DNA of 64,000 bases from Shiella aurantiaca. GTDB lineage: Bacteria; Bacteroidota; Bacteroidia; Cytophagales; Cyclobacteriaceae. The stretch is from NCBI GenBank assembly GCA_030412945.1, contig JAUHJS010000003.1, forward strand, positions 125,507 to 189,506. The letters run 5' to 3'. Made by a program: the position numbers and the translations under genes. The notes beneath the pieces are model-generated. The model worked only from the letters and a program-made list of their open reading frames with translations. It was not told where the DNA came from and did not search any database. Each line of letters begins with the position of its first letter. Positions within the stretch are counted from its first letter, which is position 1. Below are positions 27,570-37,028 of this stretch, one piece after another.

Positions 27570-28847
27570 ATGATCGAGGAAAGATTTGAATTTACGTCCG
27601 CTGCAAAAAAGAGAATCCTAACTTTTTTAGTTGCCGGAATTATAGCTTTAGTACTAGGGATTGTACTAGCCTCTACGGGTGGTCATCATGCCGAAGCAGG
27701 TGCTCACGAGGGAGGACACGGTGCCTTCCATTGGTCAACTCGTATATTAGCTAACTTGTGGATTAACAACGTGTATTTCACAGGGATTGCTATCATAGGA
27801 TTATTCTTTGTTACTATTCAGTATGCTGCTCAAGCCGGATGGTCAGCGCCTATTATTCGTATCCCTTTGGCATTCAGCAACTGGTTGCCTTATGCAGGTG
27901 TGTTGATGTTGGGTGTTTTCCTATTGTCAGGTCATAAGCTATTCCATTGGGCCGATCATTCGGTATATGAAGTAGGAGGAGCACACTATGACGCTATTTT
28001 AGATGGTAAGAAGGCTTTCTTCTTCTGGCCATTGACGGATCACCCGAACATTCCGGTGTTCTTCTTGGCTCGTATGGTAGCCTACTTTGTTATCTGGATT
28101 GTATTCTTTCAATTAATTAAGAAGTATTCACAGCAAGAAGACATCAATGGTGGTGATAGCTACTGGTACATCATCAGAAAATATTCTGCCATGTTCTTGG
28201 TATTGTTTGCTATTACTTCCTCTACTTCTGCTTGGGATTGGGTAATGTCTGCCGATCCACACTGGTTCTCAACCATGTTCGGTTGGTATGTATTTGCCAG
28301 CTGGTGGGTTACAGGTTTAGCTTTAATAGCCCTGATTGTAGTAAACCTGAAGGATGCAGGTTATTTGAAAATGGTGAATTCTAATCACCTACACGATTTA
28401 GGTAAGTTTGTATTCGCATTCAGCATCTTCTGGACCTATATCTGGTTCTCTCAGTTCTTGCTGATCTACTATGCTAACATTCCGGAAGAGACTATCTATT
28501 TCGTAGAACGTTTGAAAAGCGATAAATACGCCCCCGTATTTTTTATGAACCTTTTCCTGAACTTTGTGTTACCATTTTTGATACTCATGACAAGAGATGC
28601 CAAGCGTCATGCCATGTTCTTGAAGATAGTATGTACACTGGTAATCGTGGGTCACTGGTTTGATTTCTACTTGATGTTTACACCAGGTATGTTGAAAGAA
28701 AACGGTGGATTTGGATTTATGGAAGTAGGCTTGTTCTTGATTTACGGTTCAGCATTTATGTATGTAATGCTCAATGGTCTATCGAAAATGGGATTGGTTG
28801 CTAAAAATCACCCAATGTTAGAAGAAAGCCTTCACCATCACATTTAA
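27570..28847 (+). CDS. actF: Alternative Complex III subunit ActF (NrfD/PsrC-like)
   Basis: 425 residues with about ten membrane helices, a paralogue of ActC. His-rich loops (HHAEAGAHEGGHGAFHW, and near HHH at the C-terminus) flank helices containing WVMSADPHWFSTMFGWYVFASWW, the usual ActF signature. It completes the six-subunit ACIII and binds the quinone-side core. Confidence 0.93.
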   Translation: MIEERFEFTSAAKKRILTFLVAGIIALVLGIVLASTGGHHAEAGAHEGGHGAFHWSTRILANLWINNVYFTGIAIIGLFFVTIQYAAQAGWSAPIIRIPLAFSNWLPYAGVLMLGVFLLSGHKLFHWADHSVYEVGGAHYDAILDGKKAFFFWPLTDHPNIPVFFLARMVAYFVIWIVFFQLIKKYSQQEDINGGDSYWYIIRKYSAMFLVLFAITSSTSAWDWVMSADPHWFSTMFGWYVFASWWVTGLALIALIVVNLKDAGYLKMVNSNHLHDLGKFVFAFSIFWTYIWFSQFLLIYYANIPEETIYFVERLKSDKYAPVFFMNLFLNFVLPFLILMTRDAKRHAMFLKIVCTLVIVGHWFDFYLMFTPGMLKENGGFGFMEVGLFLIYGSAFMYVMLNGLSKMGLVAKNHPMLEESLHHHI

Positions 28848-28874
28848 TATTTGCGAATCAATTAATTGATAAAT

Positions 28875-29960
28875 ATGCTTCAGATAGTAATTCTAGTAGG
28901 GCTTGTACTTTTGGTTGCCATATTAATGGCCATATTCAGGATTTCCCGTCTATTGAATGTTGCCAAAGGTACTGATAAGGAGGTAGTGGATAAAGGAAGC
29001 AATTCCTTCAATGCCATTCTTTTCATTGTGTTTGGTGTGGTTACCTTTGGTTTATTCTTCTGGTATTCCATTGTGTATTATGACGAATATACTCCACCTG
29101 TTGCTTCAGAGCACGGGGTGCTTACCGATGGTTTGTTCTGGACTACCATGTGGGTAACTGGTATAGTATTTATAATCACCCATATCTTGTTATTTTGGTT
29201 CTCTTACAAGTATCAATACAAGAAAGAGTCTTCAGCACTATTCTTTCCTCACAACAATAAATTGGAGGTTATCTGGACAGTTGTTCCTGCCATTGTTTTG
29301 ACCATCTTGGTATTTACTGGCTTGAAAACTTGGAATGATATTACAGACAAAGCTCCTGAAGAAGCTGAAGTAGTGGAAATTATGGGTTACCAGTTTGCTT
29401 GGAAGACCCGCTACCCTGGTAATGATAAGCAATTGGGCAATTACGATTTCCGTTTGATTGATGCCGAAAACCAGTTCGGTATGGATTTAACCGATAAAGC
29501 TTCTTTTGATGATTTCACTCCTCGTGAAATACACATTCCTAAAGGTCAGCCTGTATTATTCAAAATCCGTGCGCGTGATGTATTGCACAGTGTATATGCC
29601 CCTCATTTCCGTTTGAAAATGGATGCAGTACCGGGTATGCAAACAAACTTCTGGTTTGTTCCTACCAAGTCTACTGCAGAAATGCGTGAAGAAACAGGAA
29701 ATCCGGAGTTTAACTATGAAATTGCTTGTACTGAAATTTGTGGTAAAGGTCACTTCTCTATGCGTATGCTTGTGGTGGTGGATGAGCCTGAAGACTACAA
29801 AAAATGGTTGGCGGAGCAAGAATCTTGGCTATCAAAAAATGAGACCTATTTGGCTAAAGTTCCAGCTAACTTAAAAGAGGAAGCTAAAAAGGCTTCTGGT
29901 TTAAACAATACCGTAGAACAGCCTGTTAGCGAAGTAGAAACAACAGGTGCTTCCATGTAA
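28875..29960 (+). CDS. ctaC: Cytochrome c oxidase subunit II
   Basis: 361 residues from ATG 28875; a TTG nine bases upstream is less likely. Three hydrophobic segments at the N-terminus (about 1-25, 45-68, 85-108) anchor it; the cupredoxin domain follows. The CuA ligands are intact in CTEICGKGHFSM (Cys285, Cys289, His293, Met296), with the other His in RDVLHSVYAPHF. The cytochrome c domain that defines caa3 subunit II is absent, so electrons likely come from ActE. Directly follows actF. Confidence 0.93.
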   Translation: MLQIVILVGLVLLVAILMAIFRISRLLNVAKGTDKEVVDKGSNSFNAILFIVFGVVTFGLFFWYSIVYYDEYTPPVASEHGVLTDGLFWTTMWVTGIVFIITHILLFWFSYKYQYKKESSALFFPHNNKLEVIWTVVPAIVLTILVFTGLKTWNDITDKAPEEAEVVEIMGYQFAWKTRYPGNDKQLGNYDFRLIDAENQFGMDLTDKASFDDFTPREIHIPKGQPVLFKIRARDVLHSVYAPHFRLKMDAVPGMQTNFWFVPTKSTAEMREETGNPEFNYEIACTEICGKGHFSMRMLVVVDEPEDYKKWLAEQESWLSKNETYLAKVPANLKEEAKKASGLNNTVEQPVSEVETTGASM

Positions 29961-29977
29961 TTTTAATTGTATTAATT

Positions 29978-31855
29978 ATGGCTACTGCTAACATACAAAC
30001 TCCCGATCTCGCTCACGATGTACATCATGACCACGATCATGAGCATCATGATAATTTTATAACAAAATATATCTTCAGTACCGATCACAAAATGATTGCC
30101 AAGCAATTCCTGATTACAGGTATTTTTTGGGCTCTTTTAGGTGGTATTTTGTCGGTAATCTTCCGTTTGCAATTGGGTTTCCCCGATATGCAATTAGAAT
30201 GGCTACGTCCGTTCTTGGGCAAATGGATTACAGAGCAAGGTAAAATCGATCCTGAATTCTATTTGGCTCTAGTAACGATGCACGGTACCATCATGGTATT
30301 CTTCGTACTTACGGCTGGTTTGAGTGGTACATTCAGTAACTTCTTGATTCCCTTGCAGATTGGTGCCCGCGATATGGCCTCTGGCTTCATGAACATGCTT
30401 TCGTATTGGTTCTTCTTCCTTTCAAGCATTATCATGTTGTCATCTTTATTTATCGAAACAGGTCCTGCTGCTGGTGGTTGGGTGGTATACCCACCATTAA
30501 GTGCCTTGCCTCAAGCTATTTCTGGTTCTCAGCTAGGTATGACTATGTGGCTTGTGGCCATGGTATTCTTCATCGTGAGTACCTTGTTGGGTGGTGTTAA
30601 CTACATCAGTACGGTAATCAATATGAGAACGCAAGGAATGTCTTTCAGTAAGCTTCCTCTTACCATTTGGGCTTTCTTCTTAACTGCTATTATCGGTTTG
30701 CTTTCTTTCCCTGTATTGATTGCTGCTGCTTTGCTTTTGGTTTTCGACCGTAGCTTTGGTACTAGCTTCTATCTATCTGAAATCTACATCGGTGGTGAGG
30801 CTTTGCCTAACATGGGTGGTAGCCCGATTCTTTATCAACACTTGTTCTGGTTCTTAGGTCACCCTGAGGTATACATTGTATTGTTGCCAGCCTTGGGTAT
30901 TACCTCTGAAATTATTGCTACCAATTCGCGTAAACCCATCTTTGGTTACAGAGCCATGATTGGTTCAATGCTAGGTATTACTATACTTTCGTTCATTGTA
31001 TGGGCTCACCATATGTTTGTAACGGGTATGAACCCATTCTTGGGTAGTATCTTTATGTTATTGACCTTGATTATCGCGGTTCCATCAGCGGTGAAGGTAT
31101 TCAACTACCTTACTACACTTTGGAAAGGTAACTTAGTGTTTACTCCGGCCATGCTATTCAGTATTGGTCTGGTATCCTTCTTTATTTCAGGTGGTCTTAC
31201 CGGTATTTTCCTTGGTAATGCTGCTATTGATATTCAATTGCACGATACGTACTTCGTAGTGGCTCACTTTCACTTGGTAATGGGTAGTGCTTCTTTCTTT
31301 GGATTGATGGCTGGTGTTTACCACTGGTTCCCTAAAATGTTCGGTCGTATGATGGACGCCAAGTTAGGATATATTCACTTTTGGTTGACATTTGTGGGTG
31401 TTTACATGGTATTCTTCCCTATGCATTACATCGGTATTGCCGGATTCCCAAGAAGATATTACAGCTTTACCAATTTCGATGCCTTCAATTCATTCACTGA
31501 TTTGAACGCCTTTGTAAGTATTGCTGCTATTTTCACCTTAGGTGCTCAGTTTATATTCTTGTTCAACTTCTTCTATTCTATGTTTAAAGGAAGAGTGGCT
31601 CCTGCTAACCCATGGAGGTCAACCACACTTGAATGGACTACGCCTATCAATCCGGGTCACGGTAACTGGCCGGGTGCTATTCCTACGGTTTACAGATGGC
31701 CGTACGATTATAGCAAACCAGGAGCTGCTGAAGATTTCATTCCTCAACATATTCCATATTCTCAAACCAAAGAATCTAACCTTCCTCATGAAAATGAGCT
31801 GATTAAGTTAGAAAACGAAGGAGATGTGGTGATAGTCAATGAGAACAAACACTAA
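29978..31855 (+). CDS. ctaD: Cytochrome c oxidase subunit I
   Basis: 625 residues, twelve or more helices. The heme a and heme a3/CuB His ligands are in FTAGLSGTFSNFL-type early helices, HLFWFLGHPEVYIVLLP, AHHMFVTGM and HDTYFVVAHFHLVMG. The His-rich soluble N-terminus (HDVHHDHDHEHHD) is characteristic of Bacteroidota versions. The C-terminal tail overlaps ctaA by 17 bases. It is the catalytic subunit that reduces O2 and pumps protons. Confidence 0.96.
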   Translation: MATANIQTPDLAHDVHHDHDHEHHDNFITKYIFSTDHKMIAKQFLITGIFWALLGGILSVIFRLQLGFPDMQLEWLRPFLGKWITEQGKIDPEFYLALVTMHGTIMVFFVLTAGLSGTFSNFLIPLQIGARDMASGFMNMLSYWFFFLSSIIMLSSLFIETGPAAGGWVVYPPLSALPQAISGSQLGMTMWLVAMVFFIVSTLLGGVNYISTVINMRTQGMSFSKLPLTIWAFFLTAIIGLLSFPVLIAAALLLVFDRSFGTSFYLSEIYIGGEALPNMGGSPILYQHLFWFLGHPEVYIVLLPALGITSEIIATNSRKPIFGYRAMIGSMLGITILSFIVWAHHMFVTGMNPFLGSIFMLLTLIIAVPSAVKVFNYLTTLWKGNLVFTPAMLFSIGLVSFFISGGLTGIFLGNAAIDIQLHDTYFVVAHFHLVMGSASFFGLMAGVYHWFPKMFGRMMDAKLGYIHFWLTFVGVYMVFFPMHYIGIAGFPRRYYSFTNFDAFNSFTDLNAFVSIAAIFTLGAQFIFLFNFFYSMFKGRVAPANPWRSTTLEWTTPINPGHGNWPGAIPTVYRWPYDYSKPGAAEDFIPQHIPYSQTKESNLPHENELIKLENEGDVVIVNENKH

Positions 31856-32867
31856 TACCTTTTATCAGCGACTAAGCTTTATCACCTTAGTCGCTGTTTA
31901 TTTTCTGATATTAGTAGGAGGGGTGGTTCGTGCCACGGGTTCAGGAATGGGATGCCCCGATTGGCCCAAATGTTTTGGTTCATGGGTTCCACCAACGGAA
32001 GTAAGTCAGTTGCCCGCAGATTATCAGCAACAATATTCTGATTTGCGTCATGCAAAGAATATTCGATTCAGTAGGTATCTATCTTTCTTTGGCTTTGATG
32101 AATTAGCCGAGGAAATTCTTCATGATCCCAGTGTTCGCGAAGAAGCAGTATTCAATGCTAGTAAAACTTGGGTGGAATATGTGAATCGCTTAATTGGAGC
32201 GCTGGTAGGGTTTCTTATTCTAGCTTCTTTTATTGCCACCTTCTATTATCGTAAAAGCTTGCCGGGCTTATGGCCTGTAGCTTTAGCTAATCTGGTATTG
32301 GTAATGTTTCAGGGCTGGATAGGCTCTATTGTTGTTTCTACTAATCTAACCGCTTGGATGATTAGTGTACACATGGTATTGGCGTTGGTGATTTTATTGA
32401 TTTGCATTTATTTGTATTTGAAAACCAAGCCGAGGACTGATGAAAAAGTTCAGCCGATAGGCTTTGTGCAGATAGCCCTTTTAATTGCCTTATTTATTCA
32501 GATTATTTTGGGTACTCAGGTACGTGAAGGGGTTGACATGATGGCTAGAAGTATGGTAGAAAGAGCTAATTGGTTGGAGGAGATTGGATTGGTTTTTTAC
32601 ATTCATCGTTCCTTCTCTTGGGTGATTTTGGCCATACAAGTGGTGCTGACATATCGCTTATGGAAGCAAACGGCATCTTTGAAAGGTTTGGGTTTAACGT
32701 ACTGGGTTCTAATCGCCATCGTATTGGAAGTGGTTACAGGTACAATAATGGCCTATACCGCGATTCCTGCCTGGATACAGCCCCTACATTTGTTTATTGG
32801 GGTATTGATTTTCGGACTTTTATCACAAGGGTTGATGCGAAAAGTACAACCCATTAGTGTTGAGTAA
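31839..32867 (+). CDS. ctaA: Heme A synthase
   Basis: 342 residues with about eight helices, the COX15/CtaA size. The motif GGVVRATGSGMGCPDWPKCFGSW near the N-terminus (about 26-48) contains the conserved Cys pair. The His ligands sit in IHMVLAL-like and HRSFSWV regions. It converts heme O to heme A for subunit I. Coupled by overlap to ctaD and followed after one base by ctaB. Confidence 0.95.
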   Translation: MRTNTNTFYQRLSFITLVAVYFLILVGGVVRATGSGMGCPDWPKCFGSWVPPTEVSQLPADYQQQYSDLRHAKNIRFSRYLSFFGFDELAEEILHDPSVREEAVFNASKTWVEYVNRLIGALVGFLILASFIATFYYRKSLPGLWPVALANLVLVMFQGWIGSIVVSTNLTAWMISVHMVLALVILLICIYLYLKTKPRTDEKVQPIGFVQIALLIALFIQIILGTQVREGVDMMARSMVERANWLEEIGLVFYIHRSFSWVILAIQVVLTYRLWKQTASLKGLGLTYWVLIAIVLEVVTGTIMAYTAIPAWIQPLHLFIGVLIFGLLSQGLMRKVQPISVE

Positions 32868-32868
32868 C

Positions 32869-33762
32869 ATGATTATTGAGAAACAAGAAAATAGTATTTC
32901 ATTTTTGCTGCTGAAGGCAAAAGCCTACTTCGAAATGTTGAAGTTTCGCTTATCCTTTTTGGTAGCCTTTTCTTCAGGTTTTGGGTATATCTTGGCTCAG
33001 ACTAGTCATACCGATTGGTTTGTGTTCTCCATGCTTTGCTTTGGAGGCTTTTTAGTTTCAGGAGCTTCTGTTACGATTAACCAAATCATCGAAGTAAAAT
33101 ATGACCGCTTAATGGGAAGGACGCAAAACCGACCTTTACCTACTGAGCGCCTAACCAAAGCCGAGGCGAGTGTTTTCGCGCTACTCACTGGAGCAGCCGG
33201 ATTGTACCTTTTGCTTTTGTATACTAATCCGCTTACGGTATTGCTTTCCTTTATCAGCTTAGTATTGTACAGCTTCGTGTATACACCGCTTAAGCGTGTT
33301 GGGCCGATTGCCGTTTTTGTTGGGGCTATACCGGGTGCCTTGCCTCCTTTGTTGGGTTGGGTAGCTGCTACTGGTTCTATAGATTACCAAGCATTATTGA
33401 TATTCGGAATTCAGTTTATTTGGCAATTTCCTCATTTCTGGGCTATTGCTTGGGTGGCGGATGAAGATTATAAGAAAGCCGGTTTTAAATTGTTGCCTTC
33501 AGGTGGTAGTAAAGATTTGAATACCGCTATTCAAATCATGATTTACACCTTGTTTTTGTTGCCTTTGGGCTTGTTGCCCGCCAAAATTGGTCTTACGGGG
33601 ATCAACTCAGCCATTGTAGCGACCATTTGTGGGGTACTTTTTTTGAGCCAAACTTTCTATTTAATGAAAGACTGCTCCAAAGAGGCGGCCATGAAGTTGA
33701 TGTTCGGTTCGTTTATCTACCTTCCGGTAGTGCAAATCGCATTTTTATTAGATAAAGTGTAA
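32869..33762 (+). CDS. ctaB: Protoheme IX farnesyltransferase (heme O synthase)
   Basis: 297 residues from ATG 32869, one base after the ctaA stop (a GTG at 32857 overlaps ctaA). The UbiA-type prenyl-diphosphate motif NQIIEVKYDRLMGRTQNRPLP is at about 71-91 and the second Asp-rich site (DEDYKKAGFKLLP) at about 197-209. Nine helices are expected. It makes heme O, the substrate of CtaA. Confidence 0.95.
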   Translation: MIIEKQENSISFLLLKAKAYFEMLKFRLSFLVAFSSGFGYILAQTSHTDWFVFSMLCFGGFLVSGASVTINQIIEVKYDRLMGRTQNRPLPTERLTKAEASVFALLTGAAGLYLLLLYTNPLTVLLSFISLVLYSFVYTPLKRVGPIAVFVGAIPGALPPLLGWVAATGSIDYQALLIFGIQFIWQFPHFWAIAWVADEDYKKAGFKLLPSGGSKDLNTAIQIMIYTLFLLPLGLLPAKIGLTGINSAIVATICGVLFLSQTFYLMKDCSKEAAMKLMFGSFIYLPVVQIAFLLDKV

Positions 33763-34349
33763 TGGATATGGTGAATAATATAGAGATGGAAGAGGTAAAG
33801 AAACCCTTATCTATGAACCCAAAGAAGTTTATTCTTTGGCTATTGATTGTGAGTATCATGATGTTTTTTGTGGCCCTTACGAGTGCCTACATTGTAAAGC
33901 AATCGGATGGTAATTGGCTAGAGTACGATATGCCAATGATTTTCTGGTATAGCACCATCATCATTTTACTTAGTAGTGCTACCATGCATTGGGCTTATTT
34001 GGCTGCAAAGAAAGATAATTTGCCTCAATTAAAACTAGCCTTGAGTATTACCACTGTACTGGGTTTAAGCTTTTTGTATTCCCAGTGGGCCGGATGGGGT
34101 CAGCTGGTAGATATGGGCGTGTACTTGGTGGGAAACCAAACTTCCGGTTCTTTTTTCTACATAATTACCGGAGCACACGGACTTCATATTATTAGTGGTG
34201 TTTTATTTCTTATAATTGTATTAATTTCGACTTATCAATACAAAGTACACTCTAAGGAGATGAATCAACTGGAAATCTGTATGACTTTCTGGCATTTTTT
34301 GGGTGTACTTTGGGTATATTTATTCTTATTTTTACTGTTAAACCAATAA
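33762..34349 (+). CDS. ctaE: Cytochrome c oxidase subunit III, first copy
   Basis: 195 residues with five helices, the short subunit III form. The start codon overlaps the ctaB stop (TAATG). Features include SAYIVKQSDGNW and GAHGLHIISGVLF and CMTFWHFLGVLWVYLFLFLL at the C-terminus, with the conserved HxxH-like heme-copper subunit III pattern. A second subunit III gene follows. Confidence 0.9.
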   Translation: MDMVNNIEMEEVKKPLSMNPKKFILWLLIVSIMMFFVALTSAYIVKQSDGNWLEYDMPMIFWYSTIIILLSSATMHWAYLAAKKDNLPQLKLALSITTVLGLSFLYSQWAGWGQLVDMGVYLVGNQTSGSFFYIITGAHGLHIISGVLFLIIVLISTYQYKVHSKEMNQLEICMTFWHFLGVLWVYLFLFLLLNQ

Positions 34350-34366
34350 TTCTTAATTAACGCACT

Positions 34367-35137
34367 ATGGCAAGTACTGCAGCGGTAACAACAGAAGCTA
34401 AGGGCAGCATCTGGAACGGTGGTCAATCTCCCCTTAAAGTCAGTTATGGAAAACTCATGATGTGGTTTTTCCTTCTTTCAGATGCATTTTCTTTTTCTGC
34501 CTTACTTATTACTTACGGAATGATTCGTTTCAGCCATCCTGCCTACCAAGGTGCGGTTGCTGATTTTGTTCCTTCTCAAGAATATTGGCCAATACCAGAA
34601 ATGGTATATAATGCAGTACCTTTCTTGCATGGTGTGCATGCCCCGCTGGTGTTTGTGGGTATTATGACCTTTATTTTGATTTTGAGTTCGGTAACTATGG
34701 TACTTGCCGTAGAAGCGGGCCATAGAATGGATAGAAAAAATGTAGAGAAGTGGATGCTTTGGACTATCGTTGGGGGCTTGACCTTCTTAGGATGCCAAGC
34801 TTGGGAGTGGGCACACTTTATCCACGGAACCGATGGTGGTGTGGTAGCAAAATTCTTAACCGTAGACGGATGGGTAGACCGCACAGTGTTTGGTGCCAAT
34901 CTTACGGTGAACCAATATGGCCCTCCGGCTTTTGCTGCCTTGTTCTTCTTTATTACAGGATTCCACGGAACCCACGTATTCTCAGGGGTAGTTCTTAACT
35001 TTATTGTGTTCTACAACACCGTAGTGGGTACTTACGATAAACGTGGTCACTATGAAATGGTGGAAAAAGTAGGTCTTTACTGGCACTTTGTAGACTTGGT
35101 TTGGGTATTTGTATTTACCTTCTTCTATTTGGTTTAA
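34367..35137 (+). CDS. Cytochrome c oxidase subunit III, second copy
   Basis: 256 residues with five to seven helices. It has the standard subunit III end (HGTHVFSGVVLNFIVFYNTVVG, then LYWHFVDLVWVFVFTFFYLV). Bacteroidota operons often carry two tandem subunit III genes, this longer one being the usual form. It lies 17 bases after the first copy. Confidence 0.9.
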   Translation: MASTAAVTTEAKGSIWNGGQSPLKVSYGKLMMWFFLLSDAFSFSALLITYGMIRFSHPAYQGAVADFVPSQEYWPIPEMVYNAVPFLHGVHAPLVFVGIMTFILILSSVTMVLAVEAGHRMDRKNVEKWMLWTIVGGLTFLGCQAWEWAHFIHGTDGGVVAKFLTVDGWVDRTVFGANLTVNQYGPPAFAALFFFITGFHGTHVFSGVVLNFIVFYNTVVGTYDKRGHYEMVEKVGLYWHFVDLVWVFVFTFFYLV

Positions 35138-35161
35138 TCTTTCTATTTATACATTTTCGAC

Positions 35162-35494
35162 ATGGGACATCATCACGAAATTCAGGTTCAAGTTCAACCT
35201 GTTGATAAAGAAAAAATTAAGAAGATATGGACAGTGGCCGGTATTATGGCCCTGATAACCATTCTTGAATTCGTAGTGGCTTTCACTTTACCACATGAAT
35301 ACAAGTGGTTGCGCATCAGTATCTTCGTTGGAATGACAATCGTTAAAGCCTTCTACATTGTTGCGGAGTTTATGCACTTGCGCCATGAAGTAAAAACCCT
35401 CATCTGGAGTATCATTATTCCTTTGGTATTTGTGGTTTGGCTTATCATTGCCTTGCTTTATGAAGGAGGTTCTGTAATGGATCTTCGTTATTAA
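35162..35494 (+). CDS. ctaF: Cytochrome c oxidase subunit IV (caa3-type)
   Basis: 110 residues, three predicted helices (about 24-46, 53-75, 83-105), preceded by a His/Gln-rich start. The profile matches subunit IV of prokaryotic heme-copper oxidases. It is the last gene before the terminator at 35519. Confidence 0.85.
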   Translation: MGHHHEIQVQVQPVDKEKIKKIWTVAGIMALITILEFVVAFTLPHEYKWLRISIFVGMTIVKAFYIVAEFMHLRHEVKTLIWSIIIPLVFVVWLIIALLYEGGSVMDLRY

Positions 35495-35518
35495 TCAATC
35501 AAAATTTTAATGAGGAGT

Positions 35519-35549
35519 AAGGATCGGTTGTCGATCCTTTTTCTTTTTA
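35519..35549 (+). terminator. Terminator between ctaF and sco
   Basis: 8-bp stem AAGGATCG (35519-35526) / CGATCCTT (35532-35539), 5-base loop, then TTTTCTTTTT-like tract. It falls inside a longer open frame for the next gene, which supports the later ATG at 35555, and could make downstream transcription lower than the oxidase genes. Confidence 0.8.
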
Positions 35550-35554
35550 GGGAT

Positions 35555-36205
35555 ATGCAAAAAACGATTAAAGGTCTTTTCCTGATTACCATACTGGCTA
35601 TTCCGGTACTCATTTTCCTTTTCCTGAAATTCTTCGGTTCCAATAAATTTGAGATTCCGGTGTATTATACACAAGGGGTGGAGAGTAGTTTCACGGAATG
35701 CAATTTCGGAAAAGAACAACACGTGATTCCACCTTTTAACTTGCTAGCTCATACGGGCGCGTCTATTACCGAAAGTCACTTGGATGGGAACATCACTGTG
35801 GTCGATTTCTTTTTTACTACTTGTCCTAGCATTTGTCCGATTATGAGTACTTCCCTTACTCGGGTACAAGATGCCTTTGAAGACAAAGGGGTACAATTAG
35901 TGTCTTTCTCGGTAGATCCTGAAAATGATAGCATTGAAGCCCTGCAAGCCTACGCCAAACGCTTTGATGCCAAGCCTGACATGTGGACATTTGTGACAGG
36001 AAGTAAACCAGATATTTATCGTTTGGCAAGATGTGGCTTTATTTTACCTGTGATTGATGGAGATGGTTCACCGGAGGATTTCATTCATAGTGATAAATTG
36101 ATATTGATTGATAAACAAAGACGTATCAGAGGATATTATAGTGGTACAGATACAGAGGATGTTGATCGTTTGATTGTAGAACTTAAGATTTTGTTAGAAG
36201 AATAA
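35555..36205 (+). CDS. SCO1/SenC copper chaperone
   Basis: 216 residues from ATG 35555; an upstream ATG at 35510 would require translation through the terminator. An N-terminal membrane anchor (about 8-25) precedes a thioredoxin-like domain with the copper site CPSIC (Cys90, Cys94) and the distal His in EDFIHSDKLILID. SCO proteins load CuA of subunit II. It overlaps the next gene (TAATG). Confidence 0.9.
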   Translation: MQKTIKGLFLITILAIPVLIFLFLKFFGSNKFEIPVYYTQGVESSFTECNFGKEQHVIPPFNLLAHTGASITESHLDGNITVVDFFFTTCPSICPIMSTSLTRVQDAFEDKGVQLVSFSVDPENDSIEALQAYAKRFDAKPDMWTFVTGSKPDIYRLARCGFILPVIDGDGSPEDFIHSDKLILIDKQRRIRGYYSGTDTEDVDRLIVELKILLEE

Positions 36206-36726
36206 TGGAAAAGACACTAGTTCAAAAGTATAAACCTTTGGTAATAGCCCTATCGGTAATTATACCCTTAGCGGTAGCTGCCTTGTTTAGTATTAAGATT
36301 GAAGGCTACGATTTAAGCTTTCTTCCGCCCATTTATGCTAGTACCAATGGCCTTACCTCCTTGCTGCTAATAGCTGCTTTTGTGGCCATCAAAAATGGGA
36401 ATAGAAACCTACATGAAAAACTGATGAAAGGAAGTGTAGTTCTATCTGCTTTGTTTTTAGTGCTATATGTAGCCTATCACATTACCAGCGATCCTACCCC
36501 CTTTGGCGGGGAAGGGGCAATTCGCACGGTGTATTTTGTGCTTTTGATTTCCCACATCACCTTATCGGTAGTGGTTATACCCTTTGTTTTGTTTACTTAT
36601 TTACGTGCATGGGGTGGTGAATTTGAAGCGCATCGCAAATTGGCTAAAATCACTTTCCCGCTATGGTTGTATGTGACCGTTACTGGTGTGATTGTTTACC
36701 TCATGATTAGTCCATATTACGCATAA
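36205..36726 (+). CDS. DUF420 membrane protein
   Basis: 173 residues with four to five helices and conserved His residues in YVAYHITSDPTPFGGEG, LLISHITLSV and FEAHRKLAKI. DUF420 proteins occur with SCO and heme-copper oxidase genes and are thought to act in oxidase assembly. The start overlaps the sco stop, so the pair is translationally coupled. The exact role is not established. Confidence 0.85.
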   Translation: MEKTLVQKYKPLVIALSVIIPLAVAALFSIKIEGYDLSFLPPIYASTNGLTSLLLIAAFVAIKNGNRNLHEKLMKGSVVLSALFLVLYVAYHITSDPTPFGGEGAIRTVYFVLLISHITLSVVVIPFVLFTYLRAWGGEFEAHRKLAKITFPLWLYVTVTGVIVYLMISPYYA

Positions 36727-36764
36727 GTAAGGAACTGATTGCTCAACAAACCTGTTGCCTGTAT

Positions 36765-37028
36765 ATGAAGAGAATAGTACTTGTATTGCTTCTGCTCGGT
36801 GTAAATCTTAGCTATAGTGTGGCACAATGTGCTATGTGCCGTGCAGCCGTGGAGACCAATGCCAATAATGGTACTGATACCGGATTTGCCTCTGCTTTGA
36901 ATGCCGGAATTTTGTATTTGTTCGTGGCTCCGTATTTGGCCATCATGGTAATAGGTTTTCTTTGGTACAAAAAAAGTAAGAATAATGCCCAAAAATCGCT
37001 CAAAAGTAGAAGCTATACTAAAAGCTAA
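36765..37028 (+). CDS. Small membrane protein with N-terminal CxxC
   Basis: 87 residues. A signal peptide (cleavage near SVAQ) is followed directly by CAMCRAAVETNANN and one helix (about 46-67), then a basic tail. Small proteins of this type lie beside DUF983 or oxidase-assembly genes in Bacteroidota. The reading frame overlaps the DUF983 gene by 44 bases in a different frame. A copper- or redox-related role is a guess. Confidence 0.6.
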   Translation: MKRIVLVLLLLGVNLSYSVAQCAMCRAAVETNANNGTDTGFASALNAGILYLFVAPYLAIMVIGFLWYKKSKNNAQKSLKSRSYTKS

